Source: Diphasiastrum complanatum (lineage: Eukaryota > Streptophyta > Lycopodiopsida > Lycopodiales > Lycopodiaceae). From it: a DNA stretch of 64,000 nt. Positions 32,330-42,740 of the stretch are shown piece after piece (within the stretch, counting starts at the first letter, position 1; every line of letters starts with the position of its first letter). The notes beneath the pieces were generated by a model. That model worked only from the letters and a program-made list of their open reading frames with translations, had not been told where the DNA came from and did not search any database. Made by a program: the position numbers and the translations under genes. Where the stretch lies: assembly GCA_029204225.1 (NCBI GenBank), contig CM055100.1, positions 58,274,236-58,338,235 of the forward strand, given 5' to 3'.

Positions 32330-32341
32330 TGGTATCAGAGC
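32330..32341 (+). promoter_or_regulatory. Primer-binding site of gypsy element
   Basis: TGGTATCAGAGC, complementary to initiator tRNA-Met, a few bases after the LTR end. Confidence 0.85.
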
Positions 32342-34511
32342 ATAGATCCATCATTCATGATGACTCTATGTGAATTTCATTAAATTTGATGAGTTTATTG
32401 CATTTGTAGTTTTCTTTTTGCTAATTTTGAAGTTTGAAATTTTCAGGTATGCTCAGACCAATTTTCGACATTCAATTTTGTTTTTCATTTCTAATTTGAT
32501 TCAATAGGTTTGTAGAGCTTTTTTGAGCTTTAATTTGCACCAATTTTTAAGGCATCTGGATAAGAGAGGCAAAAGTTATTGCACTTTTACCAAAAGCTGT
32601 CAAAATAGGGGACTAGAATTTTCATTTCACTTGGTTTGCATTTTTCAGATTTGATATGAGTTTCACTATTAAGTTTCTCTATATAGGATTTTAGAGCATT
32701 GTCTTAGCTTTGATTTGATCCATATGGCAGGTCATTTGGATTAGTATCCAAAAAGTTGTGACAATTCTTGATTCCTAGCTCTAGTTTTGTTAGTTTTCTT
32801 TCTTCAAAATTTTCAGTCCTATTCTGTTGTAAATTTAAGCTACCAAATCACCTACAATCATTGATCTAATACTGTACGCTGATAGACTTGTTGTTAGCTT
32901 TTCAAAGGTACTGAGTTTGTTTGATTTGGTTTAGTATTGAGGAAGTTATGATCAAATTAGTGGAGATGGGTCAGAATTGCCAGAATTTTGAAAATTTTTT
33001 GTGGATTTTTCCTAGTGAGACAGAAGCACTTCAACACTTCAACTCTGAAGTTTTGCTTCCATTGTAAATTTTTTTCAAATTTTTCATTTTGAAGTCAATT
33101 AAAAAAAAACCAAACCTAAACCTACCCTAATCGTAAACCCTAACCTGACCTAATTCACTCCTCAAATAGTTGGCCATTTCTCTCCTCTCGGCCATTTCTC
33201 TACTCGTTTACTCTTCTTTGCTGCTCACGCGCCATCTCCCCAATGACATCTGCACGCGACATCTCCCCAACGACATCTGCAGACATTCCTCACCATTTTT
33301 CTCAGAAGCGATTTCTGCATAAACAATTTCACAATTATTGACACAAGCCACCAAAAGAGAGAGCGCCAGAAACTGAACCACGGGGCTTCTAGACAGAATG
33401 CGTTGCTTGATGGCTTCCACTACATCTTGCCCGCCGATGTGATCATGCTCTATGAAATCTCAGATTTCCAGGTTTTTGTTCATATCTGGCATGGCATTCG
33501 CCTTAGCAATTGAATGGACTGCAAATCTGTAGTGTCTTGCTATTGATGTCAAGGTTTCACTGCAAGTTTCCTAAGATTCGAATTAACCTGACCCGGAAAC
33601 CTCAAACAACAGGAAGAGTGGCATTGTAAGGTTCAACCACCGTATCGGAAACCGCGAATCCAATGAACCTGCGATTGTGGGAGCCGCAATAGAGAGCTAG
33701 TAGCTTGTTGAACATTCCATTTTTCCAGTGCCCTTCATCCCCGTTGATCTTCGTCCTTTACTCTTAGCGTCTCCTCCATGACAGAAAAATTATCTGAAAT
33801 CTCAGCTGTTGGTTGAGAATTGTGTGCCTTCTCCCACTCGGCTCGGTCCAATTTGGACATCTCTCTCCTTTACGCGTTCCCTCGGTCGAGAGCTCATCAC
33901 CTTCATGTCGGTTGAGATCTCTCTCTCTCTCTCTACCCTCCCTCTCGTTCGGTTACCTACTTTCTCTCTCTACCTCTCTCCTTCGGTTACCTCCTTTCTC
34001 TCTCTACCTCTCTCCTTCGGTTACCTCCTTTCTCTCTCTACCCTCCCTCTCCTTCGGTTACCTACTTTCTCTCTCTACCCCTCTCTCCTTCGGTTACCTC
34101 CTTTCTCTCTCTACTTCTTCCCTGCCTGTGCACCCCTTTCTCTCTCTTTTCTATCCCTTCTATTTGCATACAATTTTTCAAAATTTTTTAGGGTTGTCAC
34201 AAATTTTTTGAGTGCTCACAAGAGCAGTCCATAAAAATTTTTTGCCAACAATTTTCAAATTTTTCACGGTTTCAAGTATTTTTTTTTGTCGAGCACTTCA
34301 ATGTTTCATGGATTCCAAAAAGATATAGAATTTAATTTTGATTTTCTAAAGCCCATTATTCTAAGTTGTAAATAATCTATTTTTCAAGTTTTTTTTAAAC
34401 TTCCATAACTTTCTAGTGTGAGCTCAAATTTCAGTGAAGTAAAAACAAAAAATGTTGAGAACGATAAGACAAATTCACTAAGACTATCCAAATTACTTCT
34501 GTAACACTTCA
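32342..34511 (+). other. Long leader of gypsy element
   Basis: About 2.2 kb without a supported frame. It contains a short stretch of CCTAAACCTACCCTAAT...AACCCTAACC type (about 33114-33150), a duplicated GACATCTCCCCAA(T/C)GACATCTGCA-like motif (33234-33285) and a pyrimidine-rich tandem repeat at 33948-34125. Frames over the CT-rich repeat are low-complexity translations. Confidence 0.5.
33948..34125 (+). repeat. CT-rich tandem repeat, about five 34-37 bp units
   Basis: The unit is TTCGGTTACCT(A/C)CTTTC followed by TCTCTCTACC and CTCTCTCC-like sequence. Five consecutive copies vary between 34 and 37 bp. Confidence 0.9.
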
Positions 34512-35800
34512 GAATGGGTGGCAAAGGAAAACAAATAGTGGATAAAAATAACCCACCTCAAGACAACTTGCCTACTGATGAAACGTTGGAAGAACTGCAG
34601 GTTTCAAACCAGCAAGAAAACATACTAAGTAAAATGTAGGTTACCCAAGGTCTGATAGTTACAATGCTGCAAGCAATGGAAAGAAATCGACTTGCCGATG
34701 AGGTGAAATGGGACAAATTGTTTGATAGCCTAGCTAGTAGGCAAGACAAACTAGCAGGAGCTGATCAGAGATCTAATTAGCCATCTACATCGTTCCGACT
34801 ATCATCTCCATCACAAAATGTAACATCTTCTCAGGATGTACAAAGAATTGACATGGACAAGGGAAAACAGGTATTACAGACTAATATTGAATACCTAGTC
34901 AGACTTGGAACTGATGGGCATGTCTGAACAACGAGTGCAACACTCCATGAGACTTCATGAACAACGGAACAACTTTGATACTCGAGAGTACAAGGATAAG
35001 ATAACCATTCCAAAATTCAATGGTGACTTTAAGACCCTTGACGTTGAGGAGTGGTTGGATAAATTAGATCGTTACTTTACTCTGTTCAATAGAGATGACC
35101 GAGATAAAATCACTTTCGCTACGATCCACTTTGAAGAAGCAGCTTATGAGTGGTGGAAGCGGAGGGAGAATAGGTTATCAATAGAGGAATGTAATGCACG
35201 AACTAATTGGCCGTTATTTAAGAATGCTTGTATTGAGACCTTCAGAAGGCCATTCCAAGCTGACGACAACTTTAAAAGATGGACAAGGATACGTCAGAAG
35301 AGTTCAATACAAGAGAATAACTTCGATTTTTGGAGTCTAACTCTTAAATTACCCACAGTGTCTGATGCAGATCACTTACGAAGGTATATACAAGGACTGC
35401 AGTTGCATATTGGAGCTGATGTAGCATCACGTTTTTGTACTGATCTTGATCAAGCTATGCGGGTGGCTCTTAAAATTGAGCCTAATTATGCTGGTAGGTG
35501 GTCGACTAAATCAGGAGCACCTAGATATGAAGTTAACGAACGGGAGGCTGAGCGGAATTCTGATATCCGTTGACATGATAAGGAAAGGAACACAATCCTC
35601 CAGTATCTGACAGTTAAAGAAGCCGATAGGAGGAATAGTGGTAAGAAACAAGTGAGCAACATGGAGGCCAAGCCAGAGGTGAAGATTGTTAGATCAAAAG
35701 TAGAGATAGATCGACTGTGGCAGCAAGGTTTATGTTTCACTTGTAAGCAAAAATAGAAACCAGGGCATAAGTCAAGGAAGTTAAAACAAAACCATTGGCC
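34512..35800 (+). pseudogene. Gypsy gag with stops and a degenerate zinc knuckle
   Basis: ATG at 34512 opens MGGKGKQIVDKN, broken by stops at about 34636 and 34777. The frame 34905-35573 is the retrotransposon gag domain: IPKFNGDFKTLDVEEWLDKL, then FEEAAYEWWKRRE, FRRPFQADDNFKRW and YIQGLQLHIG. A stop at 35571 precedes a basic stretch and a degenerate knuckle (CFTCKQK, stop, KPGHKSRKL; the last Cys is lost) near 35730-35790. Gag is non-functional. Confidence 0.85.
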
Positions 35801-35859
35801 AAGGTAAAACAAAGTGTGAAAGATCCGAAAATTCGGAAGACCTTGGGTAAATTTTTTGG

Positions 35860-36897
35860 CGTTGGACGAGTATTAGCATGGATTTTATACTTCCTTACCA
35901 ACAACAACTGAAGGATATGATAATAACTATGTGGTAGTGGATCAGCTTATGAAATATGCACATTTCCTACCTTATAAAACTAGGGATAGTGCAGCCCAAG
36001 TAGCACAAATATTCTTGAAGAATGTCTTCAAGTTACACGGAATACCAAATGAGACAGTGAGTGACAGAGATAGTAGATTTATTTCCACTTTCTGAAAGGT
36101 CTTAACAAGTTGGGCACTAAATTGTGCTTAAGTACATCATTTCATCCAAAAACTGATGGGCAAACAGAAAGGGTTAACCAATGGTTGGAGTGTTATTTGC
36201 GACATTTTGTTTCGGATCATCAGACAAAGTGGTCGATTGGTTGTATCTCGCCGAATTTTGTTATAACAACACTCCACATGTGTCAATCAGTATGATGCCT
36301 TTCTTTGCATTATATGGCCATGAACCATTACAACCCATTAGTGCGGATTTGTCAGAGGTTGTAGTTTCGGTAGTTGTGGACCAGGTTCAGCACATGAATG
36401 ATATTTTGAGGGCCAATCGAGAGCACATTAAAGCGGCTCAGATACGAATGAAGCAATATGCTGACCAAAAACGGACTTTCCTTGATTTTGCTGAAGGGGA
36501 TTATGTATATTTAAGGTTACAACCTTATAGATACACTAAGCTGAAGAAAACTCAAAGTGAAAAGTTGGCTCCCAGATTTTATGGACCCTTCAAAATTGTG
36601 AAGAAGCTTGGGGAGTTGAATTACGAACTAGATCTACCATCAACAACCTGTATGCATCGTGTATTCCATGTATCTCTTCTAAAGAGGAGTTTGGGAGAAC
36701 ACTTATCTGCAACTGTTAGTCTACCACTGTTGGATCATGAGGGTCATATGGTTTTGGAACTAGCCAAAATCGTTGGATATCGGGACAAGGTATTGCAAAA
36801 TGGGAAGTTAATCAAGGAATATCTAATTCATTGGAAGAATCTTCCCGATGAAGACAATTCTTGGGTCAATAGCTCCTTCATTCAAAAGCGGCCATGA
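35860..36897 (+). pseudogene. Gypsy integrase plus chromodomain
   Basis: It starts at the integrase core: [46 protein letters not shown] (catalytic Asp), then after frame breaks near 36095-36180 [17 protein letters not shown] (Glu) and [18 protein letters not shown]. The open frame 36181-36897 continues with the C-terminal domain (GDYVYLRLQPYR, KLAPRFYGPFKIVKKLGEL, YELDLPS, HRVFHVSLLKRSLG) and a chromodomain (AKIVGYRDKVL, EYLIHWKNLPDEDNSWVNSS). Chromodomains direct chromovirus integration to marked chromatin. The preceding protease-RT-RNase H is deleted at about 35820-35870. Confidence 0.88.
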
Positions 36898-37020
36898 CTA
36901 TTACCATGAAGTTGTTGGAAACGACATTCTCCATCGATACAATTTGAAATGTGTCCCTAGAGCTACTAGGCAGATGCCTTCATTTTTGAGGACAAAAATG
37001 TTTAAGTAAGGGGAGTTTCA

Positions 37021-37522
37021 TGTACTTTTAGTACATCCATGCTTATCAATGCATCCGAATATCCATTGTAAGCTTTGTAGGCCCAAAAGGAGCTGTTAGC
37101 CTTAAGAACAAGGCAGTTCCCTCTTTAGGCCCTTCAAAGTAATTAATATGGATAATAGGCCATAAGGGCCCAATGTAGGCTAAATAATGCTTAATAAGGG
37201 ATATTTATGTTTAGTTAAGTAAGAGCATTGTCTATAACTAGGCAAGCGACATCATTTTGTGAATCTTTTGGCTCATTTGCAAGTGAGAGCTTCTTGCTTC
37301 CTCCTTGTGAATATGAGCTGTGGGGATTTCCATTGTTAGGTCTCATGTGCCTTATCTACATGAATCCATGCTCCATTTCCATTGATTGTACTCTTTCTTT
37401 CATTGATAATGTGTTTCAATTGAGATCTCCATGTTTCTAGCTTTCTATTGATATGCTATCATGATTGTCTTGTACTTTTCTTGCTTCTAACTTTACTTCT
37501 TTTGTAATTCCTAATTTCTTGA
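37021..37522 (+). repeat. 3' LTR of gypsy element, right end uncertain
   Basis: It follows the purine-rich AAGTAAGGGGAG and matches the left LTR with scattered substitutions. It lacks about 20 bp around TTAACTATCCTTCACGATAG. Homology ends at TTTCTTGA. Confidence 0.8.
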
Positions 37523-37659
37523 TAGATTAAGTTAGAAAATCTAATCAAAAGAAATGCATTAGCCTTAACCAAAACTGATTCCAGTTTTCTGTCGTCCTCC
37601 TCTATGAATCTTCCACCTTCTGTCCGTTGTGCTATGCCTTCACGTTGTAGGCCTTTGCT

Positions 37660-38260
37660 TTTTGCTTAAACACCCTTTTAAGTTTTTAAGGACAGTGTCA
37701 CCTTTTGTTTTTTGAGGACACCTTTGTTTTTCAAGGGCACCTTCGATTTTTCCGAAAAAGGAGAAAAATGCCAAGGTAGGTCTGAAAACAATTTTGAAGG
37801 CATTTTACAGACAGTGTCGCTTTTTCGGAAAGGCGAAAATTGCGATAGTATGGCAGAAACCTTTTCTAAGGGCAATGTCCCTTCTTCTAAGGAGGCGAAA
37901 AGCGCTACAGTAAGACAGTGTCCCTTTTTCTAAGGGCAAGTGTCGCTTTTTTTGAAGGGCAAAAAAGTCGACTGTAGGGCAAAAAACAGTTCTAAGGCTA
38001 GTGTCCCACCTTTAAGGGCAGGTTGTCCTCTTTTTAACGGCAGTTTTTGAAAATCGAAAAAGCTGAAGGGCGAAAAAGTTGACTTTAGGACAAAAACCAA
38101 TTCTAAGGCAAACGGCGCTTTTCTAAGGGTAAGTGTCCCTTTTTCTAAGGGTCTAAACCTTTCCAAGGCATTTAAGGGACAATGTCTCCTTTTTCGCAAA
38201 AGTGCGAAAAATGCGATAGTGTCGGGAAAAGTTCTCAGAATTATTTTCTAAGTGTTTTAA
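37660..38260. repeat. Degenerate GTGTCCCTTTTTCTAAGGGCAA-type repeat array
   Basis: At least eight imperfect copies of a short unit built from GTGTC(G/C)CTTTTT and (C/T)TAAGGGCA, interleaved with GGCGAAAA- and GCGATAGT-type boxes (for example 37860-37950, 37995-38035, 38105-38155, 38170-38225). The unit is partly self-complementary. Consequently both strands are nearly open: on the minus strand one frame runs 38199-37678 with a single TAG (37930-37932), giving repeated LPLEKGTL/ALELVF-like segments. On the plus strand 37712-37933 and 38182-38511 are open. I recognise no known family. It may be a decayed repeat-protein gene or a structured non-coding repeat. Confidence 0.5.
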
Positions 38261-39600
38261 ACCTAGGAATGAATTTTCTTCATGACCCAAAAATGCAGAC
38301 TGTGCGAAGCCTAGTTCAAAATGCACAGTTGCGAAAAACATCAAAGGAAAAACTAAGGAAAAGTATTAAGGCTTTGAAAGATAGAAACTCTTGGTTTCTT
38401 CACAATCAAACTTATATCATTTTTCCATCACCCACAATTGCAAGGTTTCTTTTGATGAAAATATTTGGCACAATCAATAGATTCATGTATCGAGAGTTGA
38501 TCAACAGATGAACTAATATGAGTACGAAGTGACTCCCTTACATGGAAACATATTGAAGAGCCATGATATAAGTTCTAAATTTAAATTCATCATCTAAGAA
38601 TTGGCCTTGCAATGGATGGAAGATATCATTTTACTATACAAACCTCAACTTTGGTCCACATGGTAGTTTTCTTGTTACCTATAATATTCTTCCATGGTGG
38701 AGTATTCAAACAAGACATTCGCCTTGCATCTTTGATTAAAGAGTTGTGCATAATTTATAATTATAATCATGCATATACATTTTGAGGCTTGTACAAAAAA
38801 TAGATTTTGTTGTTCATGGAATTTGAAAGTGGACAATAATGCACACCAATCCTAGTTAACAAGGCCAGCCCTTAGGCAAGTCTATAATCCTTGCAAGGAG
38901 AAAAATCCTTGAAAACCTTATATATTTGATAATTTATTATTATAATAATAATTACACTTCTCAAATGGCCTTATTTTTCTATCCGTCTGTCTGTTTGTGC
39001 ACATGGGAATGTGTTTGTCTATCTGTTTGTTTGTATGTCTGTCTCTTAGCTAGACCACATGTTGGAGGCTACTACCAAAGGTTGTCTCTGGTAATAGCTT
39101 GCATTTAGGCATCTTGGTTTTCGCATAGTAGGGTTAGAATTGCATTTTTTGATAGTTTAGGATTAGAATTTGATGAATTGAGTGATCTTGGTTGGAATTC
39201 ATGTGGAGAAAAGAACACAATACATCAAGTTAATTTACAAATCCAAAATGAAAAGAAAAATATTAGACGGACTTGAAATCTTTACTAGTGTCAATAAATC
39301 GTTAAAAATAGCTTATTACAAGACCCGAGATTCAAAAGGTATGAAGTAATATTTGTAGGTCATCACTCTTGTTTATAAAAACTAAGCGTGCTTTAGCCAA
39401 GAAGTTGTATTCAAAGAGACAATTTGTCCTTGTAGAAATTATTATAATGTTGGATCTTTTTTAAGTTGTGCATGCATTCTTTGAAGCCATGAATTTTTAA
39501 ATTGCATGAACTACTTTGTAAGCTTTGTTTTTTGAAATAAATACGTTAAATTATAAAACATTTAATATATTTTGATATTGTTGAATTTTTACTAATTATT
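38261..39600. other. AT-rich spacer, no gene supported
   Basis: It includes a T/G-rich imperfect CTGTCTGT/TTTGTCTATCTGT stretch at about 38985-39045. No supported frame. Confidence 0.45.
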
Positions 39601-39605
39601 TTTTA

Positions 39606-40250
39606 ATGGATGTTGCAAAAGCCCTTCAAGTGTACAGAGATCAACAAATAGTTGAAAGACAAAAACTAGCCAAGCATCAAAAGAGATGTTTGGAATGTCC
39701 GCAAAAGTATCTTGGCCTTGTCATTGATGGCGTGAGTCAGAAAAAGATGATGTTACCTCATTTCGTTAGAGTGCCAAAAAATTTGAATGAGACAAATTTT
39801 ATTCAAGTTCATCTTGTTGGTTCACTTGTGTTCTAAGGTATGTTTTTATTATCCCAACGTTCTAAATGATCCAAATTTGACAACACCAATATACATAAGA
39901 TAATCTACGAATTTGATGAAATTAATCTTCCAGAAATACTTTATTTGCAACTTGACAACACGACTAGGAAAAATAAAAATCAAATTCTCATGGCATAGTA
40001 GAGAATTTTTTTTCAAAAAAATAGAAATAGGTTTTTTGTTGGTGGGCTACAACCATGATCAAAATTCTATTTCTATTTTTTTCAAGAGAAAAACACAAGA
40101 AGACATTTTTTGATCAGTACCTCAAAGCATTGTCAAAAAATTGTACGTGCCATAGTCTATTGTGTCATCACACATATGATTTTCGTGAGACAAAGCATTG
40201 TGTAGCTAATGTTATTTTCATAAATCTTGAGATGTTGTTTCATTTTTTAT
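39606..40250 (+). pseudogene. DUF7869-type transposon-associated protein remnant
   Basis: The frame 39606-39836 reads KALQVYRDQQIVERQKLA, then LGLVIDGVSQKKMMLPHFVR and LNETNFIQVHLVG. This fits the pattern IDGMDQ-K--LPHF-R--K-L-----L--HL-G known from DUF7869-containing proteins of plants and oomycetes. After frame changes the expected next block is visible: YEFDEINLPEILYLQLDNTT and RKNKNQ (about 39910-39985), then FKKIEIGFLLVGYNHDQ (about 40007-40065), where intact family members have GHTHEDID. The catalytic-like Asp of LQLDN is present; the GHTH histidines are degraded. Likely a dead transposable-element gene. The domain name is from memory. Confidence 0.55.
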
Positions 40251-40703
40251 TATGATGGTTTTATCAAATTTGTACAAGAGAGCTTGTAGTGCTATATAAA
40301 AAATATGCATTTTTTGACATTTGTTTTAGATATAATTTAGAGATTAACTGAAAAACAAACTTGATTCTGGCATGTAATCTAAAAAATACTCAACAGACCT
40401 ATTTCTGAATTCCCGTCACTAAATAAGAATTTATGGAAGATAAGAATTTATTGACAAATTATAGCACACTTAGAAGTCTACTCTTAATTTTTAGCATTTT
40501 ACTCTAGTAGTCACATTTAGAATTCTAATGTAGAATCCTATCCTTATACTTGCCTAGAGTATAAGAATTTGATGATGGCACTCGTTTCTAGAATAGTACA
40601 ATAATTTAGTGATAATCTAGATGGCATGTGTAGGATTTTAGTTTAACTTCTAACTTTTAGCATTCTCCTATAATACAAATCTTAGAAGTGATGTTCCGAG
40701 GAG
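40251..40703. other. Spacer upstream of the S1-like gene
   Basis: AT-rich, no frame. Some words (AGAATAGTACAATAATTTAGTGATAA, TAGAATTCTAATGTAGAATCC) resemble repeat G in inverted or rearranged form, so the promoter region may include repeat-derived sequence. Confidence 0.35.
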
Positions 40704-40711
40704 TATAAAAA
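40704..40711 (+). promoter_or_regulatory. TATA box of the S1-like gene
   Basis: TATAAAAA lies about 113 bp upstream of the chosen ATG (40817). A transcription start about 30 bp downstream (near 40735) would leave a short 5' UTR of about 80 nt. Confidence 0.65.
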
Positions 40712-40816
40712 CAAGAGTGTGGGCAAGTTGAGTTGAACCTTGGTTTTTATTGGTGTTTTGTGAGGGTAGAGGGTGTGCATTCTTCTTCTTTTTCAAGTGT
40801 GCATTGTGCAGGCATC

Positions 40817-41499
40817 ATGAAGGGAGGTGCTGAACTTCACCCACTGTGCAAGAAGCGTATTTTCCTTTTTGCTGTGTTCCAAATCTTGCTCCTTGTACCC
40901 AACTCGGTAGCCGGCGTCAGGGTATATATTCAGAATGCAACAGGGAGTACACTAGATAAAATCGAATGCGATGGAGAGGGAGCTGCCCATGTTGGAACGG
41001 TAACAAAACAACTAATTACTCTCAATTCATGTTACACTCACCACTTATACTACTATAGATCATCCTATCAGTGATATGTTACGTCAAATTTATATGCTTA
41101 GTGTGTACAAGTAGTCGCCAGTGGAGTTGCGAGACATGATGGTAGCGTGCTAATTTGTGCAGATCACAATTCCTTAGATTTTTATGTTAGTCGCCTTTCG
41201 TATTATAGGAGTACCTCGAATCTTCAGAAAGCTTGATCAGATATTAATTCTAAGAAGACATGTCATTGTGGTCCAATTTTCAGAACATTGCAGATACGTA
41301 TTGGGTTCATTTCGACGCAAATTGGAGCTGGGGCAGTGGTGACGCCTCCTTTACGTGCACTGTCACCTGGGGTGAAAAAACTCATACATGGGAAGCCTTT
41401 GATATTGACTTCATGGCTGTTATGTGGTACATTAAGTCTGATGGCGCCTATTACATCAAATTCGCTCAAACTAATGAGCAAAATGATTGGTACTGGTGA
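40817..41499 (+). CDS. Secreted S1-type (self-incompatibility protein homologue-like) protein, two exons
   Basis: Exon 1 is 40817-40999 and exon 2 is 41284-41499, joined in phase across a GT-AG intron (donor ACG|GTAACA, acceptor TTTTCAG|AAC). The product is about 132 residues. An N-terminal basic stretch (CKKR) and the hydrophobic segment IFLFAVFQILLLVPNSVAG form a signal peptide. The mature part starts VRVYIQNATGSTLDKIECDG and continues with WVHFDANWSWG, FTCTVTWGEKTHTWEAFDID, WYIKSDGAYYI and NDWYW. This matches the plant S1/SPH pattern (V-I-N-L.., C.., F-C-..W, ..W-I..DG). Family members are small secreted ligands; one controls poppy pollen rejection, most are unstudied. Only two Cys remain, fewer than usual. 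An upstream in-frame ATG (40733) exists but falls next to the predicted transcription start. Confidence 0.68.
41000..41283 (+). other. Intron of the S1-like gene
   Basis: 284 bp with GTAACA at the start and a TCCAATTTTCAG acceptor. Removing it joins VGT to NIADTYW and keeps the frame. An alternative AG ten bases downstream (ATTGCAG) would break the frame. Confidence 0.65.
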
Positions 41500-42489
41500 G
41501 AGTACAAGGAAGAATTTAAAAACGTGGTCGACCAATTTCAGCTCTAAATTATCGGCAATTTAGCTAGCTTGTGTTTTGATTTCATGTTGCCTGGCAAGGC
41601 TCCTATCCGAAGACAGCTCAGATGTCTTTACCTTGAACACCAGCTTAGCTTATTACTGCAAATGGCCTGTATGTAGTTAAGTCATTTCGAATCTGAATTA
41701 TATTACGGATTTGATCATCCTTCAATGTTAATCTGATAGTAAATTGAAAACACAAAAGGCCGTACCACCGTCATGTCTGTTTTTACGTATCGTCATAAAT
41801 CCATCAAGAAATTATGTTCAATCGAAATTGTTTCAAATTTCAAGTGGGAGAAATTTGGCCTAAAACGCTACAAAAAATCCATTTGCTAAACCGATTGACT
41901 GGTCGATTCCGATGACGTGAATCATTCACCCAACGTTATATATGTGCTTGTGGGAGAGGACGTACAAGAGCGTGGGATTGTGCGTTGATCCAACCAGGTC
42001 ATGATGGAACGCTTAACAATCAAGACCCACAGCTTTAGGAATTACATTGCTGCATGATGGGGTAGGACGGAGGGATACCAGCGAGCTCCGCTGATGTCCG
42101 GAGCTCCTGGGGAGCTGAGGCCATGTGTGCGACTTGCGTACTACGGACTCTCCTCATCCGTTGAGCATGAATAGAGAGTGTACACTCCTCATGCAATAAA
42201 CATAGAATAGAGAGAGTGTACATGCAACAATCTAAACATGCAGAGCAAGTAATGTACCTTACATCGACAATCATGAAATAGATATATGTCAGTAGAAGCT
42301 TTTGCCATGATTTAACACTGAATGCACTCGATGCATTTTATGGATCTCGCAAATAAGTTGACATTCGATCAGCCGCCTCAATGAACATAAGGCAACAAAC
42401 AAAAAAAACATAGGCTTGTAGCCTGTAGCTGGAAGGAAGCATATCAGACATACATTGCTGTCACATTTTGTTCTTCAAGAGCAATCTAA
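41500..42489. other. Spacer, no gene seen
   Basis: Only short frames with no motif. The S1-like gene's 3' UTR presumably occupies the first 200-300 bp; no canonical AATAAA is seen close by. Confidence 0.4.
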
Positions 42490-42690
42490 CATAATAATAG
42501 GCGAGGCTGATATCAAATCTCAAAATTTGCAAAATAGTATATGGTGAGGTCCCTTTTAAAGTTCATAATGTGACACTAAATGTTTTATGGGCAACTTTGT
42601 ATTCACCCACTCCTACCATCTCATAATTTCTTGAGGAAGGACAACCTTTTAAGATTTAATGATCTTCCAAACGTGAATGAACCTTTCCAG
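42490..42690. repeat. Dispersed repeat G, copy 2 (partial)
   Basis: It shares TGGTGAGGTC, TTTTAAAGTTCATAATGTGA and CATAATTTCTTGAGGAAGGACAACCTTTT with 26970-27110 and 46090-46240. Confidence 0.5.
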
Positions 42691-42740
42691 AATCCTTTTC
42701 TAACTCAAGTCTAGTACGCTAGGCACCGGGTTCTCTGTGT

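Larger units (their letters stand above)
31791..37522 (+). mobile_element. Ty3/gypsy chromovirus, internally deleted
   Basis: Two related direct repeats begin TGTACTT (31791 and 37021) and share about 500 bp, with a roughly 20-bp deletion in the right one. A tRNA-Met-type primer site follows the left one (32330-32341). The internal region has a 2.2-kb leader, gag with stops, a defective zinc knuckle, an integrase of the gypsy type and a C-terminal chromodomain, in the order expected for a chromovirus. Protease, RT and RNase H are missing. Divergence of the LTRs and the number of stops indicate an older insertion than the copia elements. I could not fix a target duplication. Confidence 0.85.

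Noticed and set aside
33114-33150. Telomere-like CCTAAACC / AACCCTAACC stretch
   Set aside because: Only a few irregular, mutated units within a gypsy leader. Too short and irregular for an interstitial telomere array.
33809-34234. Overlapping 141- and 132-codon frames rich in Leu/Ser/Pro
   Set aside because: They are translations of the CT-rich tandem repeat in the gypsy leader, open in more than one phase because of low complexity.
37660-38260. CRISPR-like array
   Set aside because: Repeats are degenerate and not regularly spaced by unique spacers, and the context is eukaryotic. It does not fit a CRISPR array.
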